NCBI GenBank assembly: GCA_021287065.1
Contig: JAJTBE010000009.1
Span: 45,325-109,324, forward strand
DNA: 64,000 nt
Reading direction: 5' to 3'
From: Bacillota bacterium
Lineage (GTDB): Bacteria > Vulcanimicrobiota > JAJTBE01
Part shown: one piece after another, positions 1 to 8,993 of the stretch
Layout: each line of letters opens with the position of its first letter
Numbering within the stretch: the first letter of the stretch is position 1
Notes under the pieces: model-generated
What the model was told of the DNA's origin: nothing
Database searches by the model: none
What the model saw: only the letters and a program-made list of their open reading frames with translations
Made by a program: the position numbers and the translations under genes

Positions 1-58
1 CATACAACAAATAGAAAGAAAACAACAGAAAATATTCAATATTCAGCGGGAGGTAAAA

Positions 59-1696
59 ATGCCGGAAAAAACAGCCAATGAGACAGTAAAAGACCTTGGA
101 AGGAAATACCTTGATTTTATACTCGAATTTTTCCCCAGCGCCGGAACAATGATGGGCCTTTATCATCTTGATGATGTACTGGATACTATAAACAGGGATA
201 AAATCGAACAGTTAGTCAAACAGACCAAAAGCATGAAAGAAGAAGCTGAGGCTGTTGATATAAATGAACTTGGAGTTTCTGATTCAATAGACCTCAGACT
301 GTTGAAAAGCGAACTTCACAAAACCCTCAGAAGCTTTGAGGTTGAAAAGGATTATGCCAGCGAGCCTTCTTTCTACCCGGAAGTGTGCTTTAATGCTGTT
401 TACGGCATTCTCTTCCGTCATCAGGACAAACTGAAGGAAAAAGCCGGTGCTCTTCTTTCAAGACTCCGGGGAATACCTGAGTTTCTCAGTGAAGGTAAAA
501 AACTTCTGGAAACCCCTCCCCGGCTTTTTGTGGAAAACGCCATCGAATCAGCGGAATCAGGAAAAGTTCTTTTTGAGGAAAGCCTTGAGGAACTGTTTTC
601 GGGAGAACTCAGCACATATAAAAACGAATATGAAGATTTGAAGATAAAAGCCCTTGACGCCCTTGAAGACTACAAAAAATTCCTGAAAGAAGAACTTCTT
701 GAAAAAGCTTCTCCGGATTTTGCCGTCGGCAGGGAGATGTTTGAAGACAGGCTTAAAAACGACTATTTCCTCACAGAATCCGCTGATGAGATAGAAGCTT
801 TGGGCAAAGAGCTTTTCGAAGTAACAGAAAAGGAACTCATCAAACTTGCTGCTGAAATCGATCCATCGAAGAAATGGGTTGATCTGGTAAAGGAGAATAA
901 GATAAAACACCCCGAACCGGACAAAATGATTGAAGCCTATAATGAAACTGTTGCAAAAATCAAACAGTTTATCATAGATAGGGATCTGGTAAGTTTTCCA
1001 CCCGGCGAAAAAATGGAAATCATATTCACTCCGCCTTTCGAAAGACATCTGATTCCCTGGGCTGCTTTCTTCCCCTGCGCCCATTTTGACAAGACAAGTG
1101 CAGGCCATTTTGTCGTAACTCCGCCAAACCCGGAATTTCCCCCTGAAAAACAGGCTCTCCAGATGCAGGAGCATAATTACAACAAGATGATCCTCAATGC
1201 AGTTCACGAAGCATACCCCGGACACCACCTCCAGTTGTGCCACGCAAGGGAAAACCCCAGCATTATAAGGGGACTTGCCGGCTGCAATCTTTTTGTCGAA
1301 GGCTGGGCTTTATACACAGAGGAACTTATGCAGGAAATAGGATACCTCACAGAACCGATGCAGATTCTTTTCCAGCTCAAAGACAAAGTATGGCGCGCCT
1401 CCCGCATTATCATCGATGTAGGGCTTCATGTCAAAGGAATGCCGATGGAAGAAGCAATGAATATTCTCACCCGGACAATAGGCTACAGCGAGCATGCAGC
1501 TCTTACCGAGGTGAAGAGATACTGCAGAACTCCGACCCAGCCCCTTTCATACCTGACAGGCCTTACAAAAATTCAGCAGATGAAAAAGGCATTTATGTCA
1601 AAATATCCCGAATCCGGACTCAAACAGTTCCATGATAAAGTTCTGGCATGCGGTTCGATTCCACCCGCTCTGATTGCCGAAGAAATCGGAATTTGA
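59..1696 (+). CDS. DUF885 family metallopeptidase-like protein
   Basis: 545 aa. The segment around residues 383-390 reads HEAYPGHH, the HExxPGHH zinc-site signature of the DUF885 family, whose members are thought to be zinc-dependent carboxypeptidase-like hydrolases. No signal peptide or membrane segment is visible, so it is probably cytoplasmic. The N-terminal two thirds is rich in charged helices, as usual for the family. The ATG has an SD site (gggaggt) 5 bases upstream. It precedes an exported protein by 127 bases in the same direction, with no obvious functional link. The substrate cannot be inferred from sequence. Confidence 0.85.
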   Translation: MPEKTANETVKDLGRKYLDFILEFFPSAGTMMGLYHLDDVLDTINRDKIEQLVKQTKSMKEEAEAVDINELGVSDSIDLRLLKSELHKTLRSFEVEKDYASEPSFYPEVCFNAVYGILFRHQDKLKEKAGALLSRLRGIPEFLSEGKKLLETPPRLFVENAIESAESGKVLFEESLEELFSGELSTYKNEYEDLKIKALDALEDYKKFLKEELLEKASPDFAVGREMFEDRLKNDYFLTESADEIEALGKELFEVTEKELIKLAAEIDPSKKWVDLVKENKIKHPEPDKMIEAYNETVAKIKQFIIDRDLVSFPPGEKMEIIFTPPFERHLIPWAAFFPCAHFDKTSAGHFVVTPPNPEFPPEKQALQMQEHNYNKMILNAVHEAYPGHHLQLCHARENPSIIRGLAGCNLFVEGWALYTEELMQEIGYLTEPMQILFQLKDKVWRASRIIIDVGLHVKGMPMEEAMNILTRTIGYSEHAALTEVKRYCRTPTQPLSYLTGLTKIQQMKKAFMSKYPESGLKQFHDKVLACGSIPPALIAEEIGI

Positions 1697-1823
1697 CAGA
1701 CCCGTTTCCGGTAAAAATGTTTTTTAATTTTACATATTTTTAATAGCCATAGACTGAATAAATATGGTATTATTTTGACAATAGAATATGTAGCCATCCG
1801 TTTTCCGGAAAGGAGGAAAAGTT

Positions 1824-3008
1824 TTGAAAAAAACAACGGCAATCCTGCTTCTTATTGCATTTGCGGCTGGTTTAATATGCCCCGCTGCTGTATTTGCCCA
1901 GCAGTCTTCCGTAAAAGTATATGTCAACGGAATGAAACTTGATATATACCCGAGAATGGAAGAAGGAACCGCATATCTGCCTGCACAGACTTTGGCTCAG
2001 TCCCTCGGTATAACAATATCATGGGATGCAGCTACAAGAATTGTCAAAATCAACAATAATGTGGTTTCCACAACTCCTCTGATGGCAGATGGTAAACTCT
2101 ACCTTCCCGTAGAGTCTATCGCTTCAGGCTCAGGCGCTTCTGTGGAATGGGACGGATCTTCCGGAGCAATCCGGATTTCAAAATCCGGCTCTTCTTCATC
2201 AGTGGCAATTCAGCCTGTGGAAACACCCTCAGCACCGGTCGCAAAATCCACACCGACAGTTAAATCGACACCTACTGTAAAAGCTTCACCAACATACAAT
2301 CATGTGGCAGCTTCAGGAACCGGCAAACCTGCGGTTAAGACCCCGGATGCTCCTGTTGATCCTACCCTGATTAAGGCTCCTGATGTATCGGTAACTTATC
2401 AGCCCAGCCCTACTCTGGACAAACCTTCAACAGGCAAAAATCCCCCCAGCGGTCTTTCTCACAAACCACCGGCTTCCTATTCAGGCCAACCTTCAAAGAG
2501 TGCATATCCCGACGCCCAGAAAAACGACTCCCCCATCAGGCCCAAGGATGCACCTCCGGCAATGCCTTCTAACCTTTCGCTGCCTTCTCTTTACACAACA
2601 GGCGACATTTCATCACCCGGTCCTGCCGGTCTTGCAAGCAGTTCGCCTTTTGTGCCCAGAAGCGAATCCAATGGAGTTTTCAGAGTATCAGTCACCAATG
2701 TGGAAGTGGTGGACTCCATTAAAGACTATTACAAACCGAAGCCCGGTTACAAATTTGTCATAGTCTATCTTTCACAGCAGAATATATCAGAAGAAGTCCA
2801 GATATATACCGGAAGATTCTCAATGCTGGATCAGGACAACCGCTCATACGATTATATCGAAGGTCTTAGCAACTACTGGCTCGTTATCCTGAGACCAAGC
2901 GGAATCAACTTCGGCTATCTGGTTTTCGAAGTCCCTTCGGATGCCAAGCCTATGTCGGCAGTGCTGCACGGTTTAAACCAGTCTCCTCTGACCGTAGGTT
3001 TGAGATAA
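1824..3008 (+). CDS. Exported copper-amine-oxidase-N-type stalk protein with DUF4352-like C-terminus
   Basis: 394 aa starting at TTG, chosen because a near-perfect SD (aaaggagg) lies just upstream at about 1809-1817. Residues 1-25 are a Sec signal peptide ending AVFA before QQSS. Residues about 29-118 contain two copies of the 'stalk' fold known as the copper amine oxidase N-terminal domain (VNG..., then DGKLYLPVE...), which in envelope proteins is structural rather than catalytic. Residues about 125-290 are a Pro/Ser/Thr-rich linker with several KSTPTVK-like repeats. The last 100 residues resemble the Ig-like DUF4352 domain. Probably an envelope or surface protein; function unknown. A similar stalk domain occurs in the L,D-transpeptidase at 47.9 kb. 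Confidence 0.75.
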   Translation: MKKTTAILLLIAFAAGLICPAAVFAQQSSVKVYVNGMKLDIYPRMEEGTAYLPAQTLAQSLGITISWDAATRIVKINNNVVSTTPLMADGKLYLPVESIASGSGASVEWDGSSGAIRISKSGSSSSVAIQPVETPSAPVAKSTPTVKSTPTVKASPTYNHVAASGTGKPAVKTPDAPVDPTLIKAPDVSVTYQPSPTLDKPSTGKNPPSGLSHKPPASYSGQPSKSAYPDAQKNDSPIRPKDAPPAMPSNLSLPSLYTTGDISSPGPAGLASSSPFVPRSESNGVFRVSVTNVEVVDSIKDYYKPKPGYKFVIVYLSQQNISEEVQIYTGRFSMLDQDNRSYDYIEGLSNYWLVILRPSGINFGYLVFEVPSDAKPMSAVLHGLNQSPLTVGLR

Positions 3009-3092
3009 GTTTGTAAAAAGAAAAAAAGAGTACAATTCTGATGATGATAATATTAAATTCATCAGAGATCCTGTGTGAGGTGAATTGAAAAT

Positions 3093-4388
3093 ATGAAGAA
3101 CAAGTTTTTCCCGTCCATAGCAACAATAGCTTTAGCTCTCTTCATGCTCGCAGGTTTTATGCCTGCGTTTGCTCAGGATAAAATTGAGCTGAAATTCTGG
3201 CATGCTATGGGCAGCCACAGGGGAAAAGTTCTGGATGAACTGATTAAAAAGTTCAACGACACACATCCCGGAATTCATGTAACAGGCGTTCAGATTGAAA
3301 GCCGGGATAAAACAATGGGTAACGATTATCATGCCCTGTATAAAGAAATCCTTGAGAATATAGCAAAAAAGACTCCCCCGGACATCGCTCAGGTTTATGA
3401 AAACTGGGCTTCCCAGTGGATCGATATAGGCGCTATAGCTCCTATTCAGGATTATATCGGAAAACCGGGCGGAATCCCCCAGTCAGAAATTGACGACATA
3501 GTTCCAGTCTTCCGCGAAGCTAACACTTACGAGGGAAAAGTCTGGACGCTCCCCTTCAACAAAAGTATCTATGTGCTTTATTACAACAAAGATGCTTTTA
3601 AGAGTGCAGGTCTTGAACCGCCCAAAACCTGGGATGAGTTTTCAAAGGCAGCGGCAAAACTCACCAAAAGAAACGGCGACAATATCACAAGATACGGTAT
3701 TGCATTTATGCCTTCAGTTGACCTCTTTGGCCATTATCTCTACGCTAACGGCGGAGATTTCGTTCAGGGCAACAAAGCAGTGTTCAACAGCAACATAGGC
3801 ATAAAGAACCTTGAGTTCTGGGTAAACATGGTTCATAAGGACCGCTCGGCTCTGGCTTCATTTAAAGACAGAGATGAGTTCCTTTCACAGAAGAGTGCAA
3901 TGTTTATCGATACAACATCCCGTATGCCCAACTTCATCGAAAAGGCGAAGTTCAACTGGGGCGTAGCCCTTCTTCCCAAAGGAACCACAAGAAGATACCA
4001 GTTTGCAGGAACCAACCTTGCAATCTTCTCCCATCTTTCAGGAGAGAAGAGAAAAGCAGCGGCGGAATTTGTCCGTTTCCTCTGCAGCAAGGAAGCAACA
4101 ACCACCTGGGCGCTTAAAACCGGTTATCTTCCCGTCAGAACTTCAGTTATCAACGGAGCCGAATATCAGGCTCAGATCAAAAAAGACAGCCGCTATCAGG
4201 TCGGTATCGATGCACTGAAATACGCTGTGGTTCAGCCCAAAGTGGCAGCCTGGGAAATGATAAGAGGAATCATCGACGATGCAATGTTCGAAGCTATCTC
4301 ACTGAGAAAAACCCCTCAGAAAGCACTGGACAGAGCCGTAGAACTGGCAAACCACCTTATCAGAAATATTTCAGGTATGCTCCCCTAA
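3093..4388 (+). CDS. ABC transporter extracellular solute-binding protein, sugar type (UgpB/MalE-like)
   Basis: 431 aa. A 27-residue signal peptide ends AFA before QDK. There is no lipobox cysteine, so it is predicted to be a soluble periplasmic protein and not a lipoprotein. The mature start (IELKFWHAMG), then FNDTHPGIHV and the WTLPFNKSIYVLYYNKD segment, match family 1 binding proteins for sugars or glycerol phosphate. An SD (gaggtg) precedes the ATG. No permease or ATPase adjoins it; the only matching permease in the window is at 33.5 kb. A U-tailed terminator follows at 4408. The ligand is not predictable. Confidence 0.88.
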   Translation: MKNKFFPSIATIALALFMLAGFMPAFAQDKIELKFWHAMGSHRGKVLDELIKKFNDTHPGIHVTGVQIESRDKTMGNDYHALYKEILENIAKKTPPDIAQVYENWASQWIDIGAIAPIQDYIGKPGGIPQSEIDDIVPVFREANTYEGKVWTLPFNKSIYVLYYNKDAFKSAGLEPPKTWDEFSKAAAKLTKRNGDNITRYGIAFMPSVDLFGHYLYANGGDFVQGNKAVFNSNIGIKNLEFWVNMVHKDRSALASFKDRDEFLSQKSAMFIDTTSRMPNFIEKAKFNWGVALLPKGTTRRYQFAGTNLAIFSHLSGEKRKAAAEFVRFLCSKEATTTWALKTGYLPVRTSVINGAEYQAQIKKDSRYQVGIDALKYAVVQPKVAAWEMIRGIIDDAMFEAISLRKTPQKALDRAVELANHLIRNISGMLP

Positions 4389-4407
4389 ACAGGCTTATTA
4401 CAAAAAT

Positions 4408-4437
4408 AAAGAGCGGATCTCACGACCCGCTCTTTTT
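4408..4437 (+). terminator. Rho-independent terminator after solute-binding protein
   Basis: The inverted repeat aaagagcgg / ccgctcttt with a short loop is followed by a T run, 20 bases after the stop codon of the binding protein. Confidence 0.85.
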
Positions 4438-4465
4438 GATTTCGGGATTAAGTTCAATATAAGAA

Positions 4466-4505
4466 AAATAAAACAGCCTCTCCCCATACGAGAAAAGGCT
4501 GCTTT
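4466..4505 (-). terminator. Terminator after ackA
   Basis: Read on the minus strand, the hairpin cagcct / aggctg is followed by a T-rich tract (ttttattttt), about 40 bases beyond the acetate kinase stop codon. It faces the terminator at 4408, as expected between convergent genes. Confidence 0.75.
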
Positions 4506-4545
4506 CAGCTTTATTAATTATTAAAACCGACAGATGCAGGAAATC

Positions 4546-5760
4546 CTACTTTCCGACGGCTACAGTGCTTTCCACTACTTCCTTGGCTTCTCTGGCAATC
4601 ATAAGTTCCTCATCAGTGGGGATGATCCATACTCTTACCTTTGAATCGGGAGTTGAAATGGTTCTTTCGGTTTTTCTCAGCTCGTTGTTTTCCAGATCGA
4701 TTGAAATGCCGAGGAATTCCATATTCGAGCAGACTTTGCGTCTGACGATGGGGTCGTTTTCACCAATGCCGGCTGTGAAGATAATGTCGGTCAGACCGCC
4801 CATTGCTGCAGCGTAGGCTCCGACATACTTTTTAATACGATAGCAGAATACATCCAGTGCGAGGTTGGCTCTTTCGTGTCCTTTTTCAGCTTCATCCTCA
4901 ACATCTCTGATGTCGTTTGAAATTCCGGATATTCCCAGAAGTCCGCTCTGTTTGTTGATAACCTTATCAACATCATCAATTGATTTGCCTTCTGTATCCA
5001 TGATGTATTTAATGATGGCGGGATCGAAATCGCCTGAACGGGTTCCCATTACAACGCCTTCGAGGGGGGTCATACCCATCGAAGTATCGATTGATTTGCC
5101 GTCTTTTACAGCAGCAAGGCTTGAACCATTGCCGAGGTGGCAGGTTACAACCTTGAGCCCCTCAGGACCCTGTCCGAGGATTTCACAAAGGCGCTGTGAG
5201 ACAAATTTGTGGGATGTTCCGTGGAAACCATATCTGCGAACGCTGTATTTTTCATAATAGCTATAGGGAAGTGCGTAGAGATATGATTCTCTTTCCATTG
5301 TTGAATGGAAAGCTGTGTCAAATACCGCCACATGAGGTACGCCGTCAGCCATAACTTCTTTGGCGGCGGTGATGCCCATAAGGTTGGGGGGATTATGGAG
5401 AGGTGCAAGGGGAATACACTCTTTAAGCTGTTCGATAACATCATCATTGATAATTGTTGTTTTCAGGAATTTTTCAGCTCCGTGAACAACTCTGTGGCCT
5501 ACGATTTTAATATCGGATACATCTTTAATAAGTCCGCATTCGGGGCTTAGCAGCTCATTGATAACTACCTGAAAAGCTGCCTTATGATCTGCGGCTTCGA
5601 TATTTGTTTTTTTAACGGTTCCATTCCATTCCATTTTGAAATCCGATTTGGCTTCTCCGATTCTCTCTACCAGGCCATTGGCTCTGAGCTTGAGATCGTC
5701 ATAATTGAAAAGCCGGAATTTCAGCGAGGAACTTCCGGTGTTGATAACGAGAATATTCAT
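4546..5760 (-). CDS. ackA: Acetate kinase
   Basis: 404 aa, normal family length. It catalyses reversible phosphoryl transfer between acetyl phosphate and ADP, making ATP and acetate during fermentation or activating acetate. Family motifs are visible: INTGSSSLKF near the N-terminus, GHRVVHG, DTAFHSTM, CHLGNGSSLAAV, DTSMGMTPLEG, GTRSGDFDP and FTAGIGEN. The ATG is preceded by an SD (gaggtt). No phosphotransacetylase gene adjoins it, so the partner must lie elsewhere. It is transcribed alone, with a terminator on both sides of the unit. Confidence 0.97.
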   Translation of the reverse strand: MNILVINTGSSSLKFRLFNYDDLKLRANGLVERIGEAKSDFKMEWNGTVKKTNIEAADHKAAFQVVINELLSPECGLIKDVSDIKIVGHRVVHGAEKFLKTTIINDDVIEQLKECIPLAPLHNPPNLMGITAAKEVMADGVPHVAVFDTAFHSTMERESYLYALPYSYYEKYSVRRYGFHGTSHKFVSQRLCEILGQGPEGLKVVTCHLGNGSSLAAVKDGKSIDTSMGMTPLEGVVMGTRSGDFDPAIIKYIMDTEGKSIDDVDKVINKQSGLLGISGISNDIRDVEDEAEKGHERANLALDVFCYRIKKYVGAYAAAMGGLTDIIFTAGIGENDPIVRRKVCSNMEFLGISIDLENNELRKTERTISTPDSKVRVWIIPTDEELMIAREAKEVVESTVAVGK

Positions 5761-5858
5761 GTTTAACCTCTTTCTTTATTGATTTGAATCATTTCATTTT
5801 TGTTATTATTGTGAAATCCTTCCCAAACAAAAAAAACAATGGGTAAATTTTCCGACAC

Positions 5859-5895
5859 AAAAAAGACGCCTGATGGATACTCATCGGCGTCTTTA
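5859..5895 (-). terminator. Terminator after pilin-like gene
   Basis: The inverted repeat aaagacgcc-tgatg / catc-ggcgtcttt is followed on the minus strand by a T tract. It lies just past the stop of the pilin-like gene and upstream of ackA. Confidence 0.8.
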
Positions 5896-5916
5896 AAATC
5901 TAACGATATTATCAGG

Positions 5917-6336
5917 TTACTCTTTCAAACCACCCGTCTGCAGATTGAAATAGGGCATATCTGCAGGAAGTCCAAGATCAGCGTGGTTGTGTCCCTTACA
6001 CATAAGGGTATAATTTTTCCTGTCAGAACTTACCTCATAACCCGTTGTGTAAGTGTCTCTCTTGGCATCGGGACAGATAGGTACGGACTGAATAAAACGG
6101 GGACAAATGGCAACCAGGGTATCAGGATATTTTCCTTCGTGGTCTTCGTTTTTATACTGCTCGAGACTTGTCGCCATATTTCTGATGTTGCTGATGCAAC
6201 CGGTATATTTTGCCTTGCTTACTGCTCTCTGAATATTTGGAATAATCATTGAAGCAATACCGGCGATTATGAATACGACCGTCATCATTTCAACAACGGT
6301 TGAACCGCGTAACTTCTTAAAAAACCTTAGCTTCAT
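5917..6336 (-). CDS. Type IV pilin/pseudopilin-like protein
   Basis: 139 aa from the ATG at 6336, chosen for its SD (gaggtgg) about 5 bases upstream; an upstream extension to 6429 has no SD and spoils the prepilin leader. The N-terminus is a class III leader: MKLRFFKKLRG, then STVVEMMTVVF, with Glu at position 5 of the mature chain and a 20-residue hydrophobic helix. Mature processing would need a PilD-type peptidase. The globular part has four Cys residues, which could form disulfides. It is a single gene with its own terminator, away from the minor pilin operon at 10.7-13.6 kb. It could be a type II secretion or competence pseudopilin. Confidence 0.82.
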   Translation of the reverse strand: MKLRFFKKLRGSTVVEMMTVVFIIAGIASMIIPNIQRAVSKAKYTGCISNIRNMATSLEQYKNEDHEGKYPDTLVAICPRFIQSVPICPDAKRDTYTTGYEVSSDRKNYTLMCKGHNHADLGLPADMPYFNLQTGGLKE

Positions 6337-6467
6337 AAGATCCACCTCTGTTATTATTCTATCCCCTGCAATTACCGTTTTCCCCAATTCCGACCGCCAA
6401 CCGGCAGATGAACGATTAATAAAATACAACCGGTTGACATTTTATTATAAAAATCAAACCATAAAGT

Positions 6468-7535
6468 CTATTCCGTTTTTGATTCCTCAGGCATTTCAGT
6501 GTTCTGTTCATTAAGGAAACCTGATTCTTCACGAACAATACGCATAAGCTCAGCACGTTCTTCTCTGGTCACTTTTGTTTCATCGTGCATAACTGCCTTA
6601 GCTCCATTTTCCTCGCCGCCCATATCAATTTTGAGAATTCTGAAAATTTCAGCTCTCTCTTTATCGGTAAGGGTGTCTTTAAGAGCTTTAAGAACATCGT
6701 TTTTGGTAAGTTTGGAACCTTTGTAGTCTTCAGCTTTTTCAAGCTTTGCAATCTGTGAAACCATAGTTTCAAGAATAGCTGTAGTATCAATTTCAACAAA
6801 GCTGCCGGTTGAATCGATAGCCTGAACTTCCTCGCCTCTTTCGATGGCTGCTTTTCTTTCGTCCATCATGCGGCGTCTTTCCTGACGGTTTTTGATGGAA
6901 TGGATTTTCTCCTGGGCAAGGGCTTTCAGAATCTCATTGTCAACTCTCTTGATATACTCTTCGTAAAGCTTCTGGGCTTTATCCTCATTGTTGATGGTGT
7001 AGTAGAGATCTCCGAGGAAGATGTAAGGTTCGCTGAAGTCGGGTTTTGCCTGAATCGCCTTATTCAGATTTTCCTCGGCGTTTTTAAACTGTCTGTCACG
7101 AAGATAGCAGACTCCCTGCAGGAAAAATACAGTATAAAATCCACCCTTCATTTTAATGACTTCATTATATTGGGCTATTGCATCCTTATAAGATGCTTTT
7201 TCTTTCATGGCAAAAGCTCTGCCCATCATCGCCTTCAGACTTTTAGGGTTGTACAAAAGAACTTTGTCATACAGGTTGATTGCGTTATTCCATTCGCTTT
7301 TCTGAACTTCTTCCTCTGCTTTGCTGAGGCTTTCCATTTCTTCAATCTTCATATCCTTTTTACGGTCGTTGAAGTTGATATAGACAAAAGCTACACAGCC
7401 AAGCCCAAGTATCAGAAATGTGGGAAAGTTAATAGTTTTCTGCACAAAATAGAAAAATATGGCGCCAAACAGCATTGCCACAAGAATGACGACATATGCC
7501 AAAAACTTTATCCCGAATTTTTTCATTGTCAGCAT
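6468..7535 (-). CDS. Membrane-anchored TPR protein
   Basis: 355 aa. The start is ATG with an SD (aaggag) 7 bases away. Two hydrophobic segments (about residues 9-29 and 36-52) form a membrane hairpin, followed by a charged helical linker. About four tetratricopeptide repeats cover residues 75-200 (for example YDKVLLYNPKSLKAMMGRAF and LNKAIQAKPDFSEPYIFLGD). The C-terminal 150 residues are highly charged and helical with no recognised domain. With both termini inside, the TPR part would be cytoplasmic and act as a scaffold. No partner can be named from the neighbours. Confidence 0.75.
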   Translation of the reverse strand: MLTMKKFGIKFLAYVVILVAMLFGAIFFYFVQKTINFPTFLILGLGCVAFVYINFNDRKKDMKIEEMESLSKAEEEVQKSEWNNAINLYDKVLLYNPKSLKAMMGRAFAMKEKASYKDAIAQYNEVIKMKGGFYTVFFLQGVCYLRDRQFKNAEENLNKAIQAKPDFSEPYIFLGDLYYTINNEDKAQKLYEEYIKRVDNEILKALAQEKIHSIKNRQERRRMMDERKAAIERGEEVQAIDSTGSFVEIDTTAILETMVSQIAKLEKAEDYKGSKLTKNDVLKALKDTLTDKERAEIFRILKIDMGGEENGAKAVMHDETKVTREERAELMRIVREESGFLNEQNTEMPEESKTE

Positions 7536-7599
7536 AGCTTTGCTCCTTGAATTACATCGATTAAACTATCGGAGGCATCGAATTGCGCCTGCCGGATAA

Positions 7600-7629
7600 T
7601 TGACATGCTATATTCTTTTCTATTATAAT
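7600..7629 (+). promoter_or_regulatory. Sigma-70-type promoter for HTH-DUF364 operon
   Basis: Perfect TTGACA at 7600-7605 and perfect TATAAT at 7624-7629 with an 18-base spacer, about 70 bases upstream of the HTH gene. A single gttaaca element lies at 7687-7693, downstream of the expected start site. Confidence 0.8.
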
Positions 7630-7702
7630 TTTTCCCTGCATACATAAAAAAAGACAAAAATCACAAAAAAATTTACCAAATAAACAGTTAACAGGTGTAT
7701 CA

Positions 7703-7939
7703 ATGAAAAAGAAAAAGAAAAACAATGGCGACATAGATGACGGAATAGTCGATACTATTCTTGCAATGCTTGAAACAGGCCCATTGTCTCCAGTTGAAAT
7801 ATCACAGATGCTTGATCAGCCTCTTGATGAAGTATTACCGATAATGGAAACCTTTGTGCGACACGGAATGGTATATGAAGCGCCGGACAGAATTGATAAT
7901 GTCTATTACTTAAATCTGGAAGAGGAAAAAGACTTATGA
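7703..7939 (+). CDS. Small winged-helix DNA-binding protein
   Basis: 78 aa. The Lys-rich N-terminus MKKKKKNNG is followed by a winged helix-turn-helix: IVDTILAMLETGPLSPVEI, the helix ISQMLDQPLDEVLPIMETF and a short wing VYYLNLEE. This resembles FaeA/MarR-type domains that read DNA or sense a protein partner. The last codons overlap the start of the next gene in an ATGA arrangement, so the two are translationally coupled. It may regulate its own operon; this is inference. Confidence 0.65.
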   Translation: MKKKKKNNGDIDDGIVDTILAMLETGPLSPVEISQMLDQPLDEVLPIMETFVRHGMVYEAPDRIDNVYYLNLEEEKDL

Positions 7940-8706
7940 TATGCACAAGGCTAATCAATGCTTCACGCACCCGGATGAAAGATATTAAGGTTGAAAAACT
8001 GATCGTAGGGTTAGGCTACATCAGTTTAAAAAATTCCGCAGGAGGCGCCGGTTTATCTTATGTACTCAGAAACAGACTCCACGGAGGATGCAGCCATCTG
8101 GAGGATGCAGGTAATTTCGAAGGAAAACCACTGGAAGAGATCGCTGAGCTGTTTATGGACCACCACAGCCCCCTGAAAGCTTCTCTGGGCCTCGCAGCCA
8201 TCAATTCAACCGCTCCCCACGATTCTAACACATATTCTGAAACAGACATCATAGATCTCCTTAATATCCGCAATGGGGAAAAAGTGGGAATGGTCGGCAG
8301 GTTTGAACCTCTGGTTAAAAAGATTCTTACTCTTACCCCAAATCTTGTAGTTCTCGAAGAACCTTCCCATTTTCACAACCAGCAGGATGATAAACACAGC
8401 AATGATGAACTTAAAGACTGCAGGATAGTCATTATCACAGCCACAACCCTCCTCAACAAGACATTCGAACCTATTCTTGAAGCATCGGCAAATGCAGACA
8501 GAAAAGTGCTTCTCGGAGCTTCCACACCCCTTTACCCGGAATTTTACGAAGGAACCGGCATTAATTTTGCTTCAGGAGTGATAGTTGAGGACGCCGACAG
8601 AGTTGCAGCCATTGCTGCGCAGGGCGGCGGAGTCAGGAATTTCAGGGGTTTAACCCGTAAAGTAACTCTTCTGATAAACTCCGAAAAAAATCACAAAAAA
8701 ATCTAA
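7936..8706 (+). CDS. DUF364/DUF4213 putative heavy-metal-chelation domain protein
   Basis: 256 aa, overlapping the HTH gene by 4 bases (ATGA). Residues about 14-95 match the DUF4213-type enolase-like N-terminal domain (VGLGYISLKNSAGGAGLSYV, then LKASLGLAAINS). Residues about 100-245 match the Rossmann-like DUF364 domain (GEKVGMVGRFEPLVKKI, IITATTLLNKTFEPIL, LLGASTPLYPEF). Members of this family are annotated as putative heavy-metal chelators, often near molybdenum or other metal genes. An alternative start is Met14 (MKDIKVEKL), but the coupling favours the first ATG. The strong upstream promoter serves both genes. The actual metal or substrate is unknown. Confidence 0.78.
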   Translation: MICTRLINASRTRMKDIKVEKLIVGLGYISLKNSAGGAGLSYVLRNRLHGGCSHLEDAGNFEGKPLEEIAELFMDHHSPLKASLGLAAINSTAPHDSNTYSETDIIDLLNIRNGEKVGMVGRFEPLVKKILTLTPNLVVLEEPSHFHNQQDDKHSNDELKDCRIVIITATTLLNKTFEPILEASANADRKVLLGASTPLYPEFYEGTGINFASGVIVEDADRVAAIAAQGGGVRNFRGLTRKVTLLINSEKNHKKI

Positions 8707-8714
8707 AAAAAGGG

Positions 8715-8743
8715 TTGCATTATTTTTTACCCCCTGCTATAAT
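8715..8743 (+). promoter_or_regulatory. Promoter of tRNA-Pro
   Basis: -35 TTGCAT at 8715-8720, a 17-base spacer and -10 TATAAT at 8738-8743 with an extended TGC just before it. The tRNA starts 12 bases after the -10 box. Confidence 0.82.
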
Positions 8744-8755
8744 ACAACCTGCAAC

Positions 8756-8830
8756 CGGGGTGTAGCTCAGCTTGGTTAGAGCGCTAGCATGGGGGGCTAG
8801 AGGTCCGCAGTTCAAGTCTGCGCACTCCGA
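8756..8830 (+). tRNA. tRNA-Pro (anticodon GGG)
   Basis: 75 bases folding as a full cloverleaf. The acceptor stem is CGGGGTG with CACTCCG (one G-U pair), the D stem GCTC/GAGC, the anticodon stem CTAGC/GCTAG with loop ATGGGGG (anticodon GGG at 8791-8793), and the T arm CGCAG-TTCAAGT-CTGCG. The discriminator base is A. The CCA end is not encoded, so it must be added by the CCA enzyme. It is transcribed as a single gene from its own promoter to its own terminator. Confidence 0.95.
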
Positions 8831-8835
8831 TAAAA

Positions 8836-8858
8836 GAAGAGCCGGAAACGGCTCTTTT
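8836..8858 (+). terminator. Terminator after tRNA-Pro
   Basis: Hairpin aagagccg / cggctctt with a GAAA-like tetraloop and a following T run, 6 bases after the tRNA. Confidence 0.88.
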
Positions 8859-8892
8859 TACTTTCGGAAATAAATCAAATTCAATCAGCACA

Positions 8893-8965
8893 TAAAAAAG
8901 GCTGTTTCGAAAGTTGCCGGCAGATCCTTCAGTTATTCTGAAAAACGGAGCTTTGGAAAAAGCCT
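8893..8965 (-). terminator. Terminator after cupin-domain gene
   Basis: On the minus strand two 15-base arms (8951-8965 and 8899-8913, two mismatches) pair across a 37-base loop and are followed by six T. It lies 30 bases beyond the stop of the gene at 8994. Confidence 0.65.
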
Positions 8966-8993
8966 CTTTATATATTTTCCGGTTGTTTACCGG

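Noticed and set aside
557..1243. 228-aa open frame on the minus strand
   Set aside because: It lies wholly inside the DUF885 gene on the opposite strand, is Phe-rich with no SD and no recognisable domain, and reads as an antisense shadow.
1775..1803. Promoter with TTGACA at 1775 for the stalk protein
   Set aside because: The -35 is perfect but no -10 lies 16-18 bases downstream; the spacing leads into the SD.
5839..6252. 137-aa plus-strand open frame
   Set aside because: It covers the terminator and the pilin-like gene antisense, with no SD and no family features.
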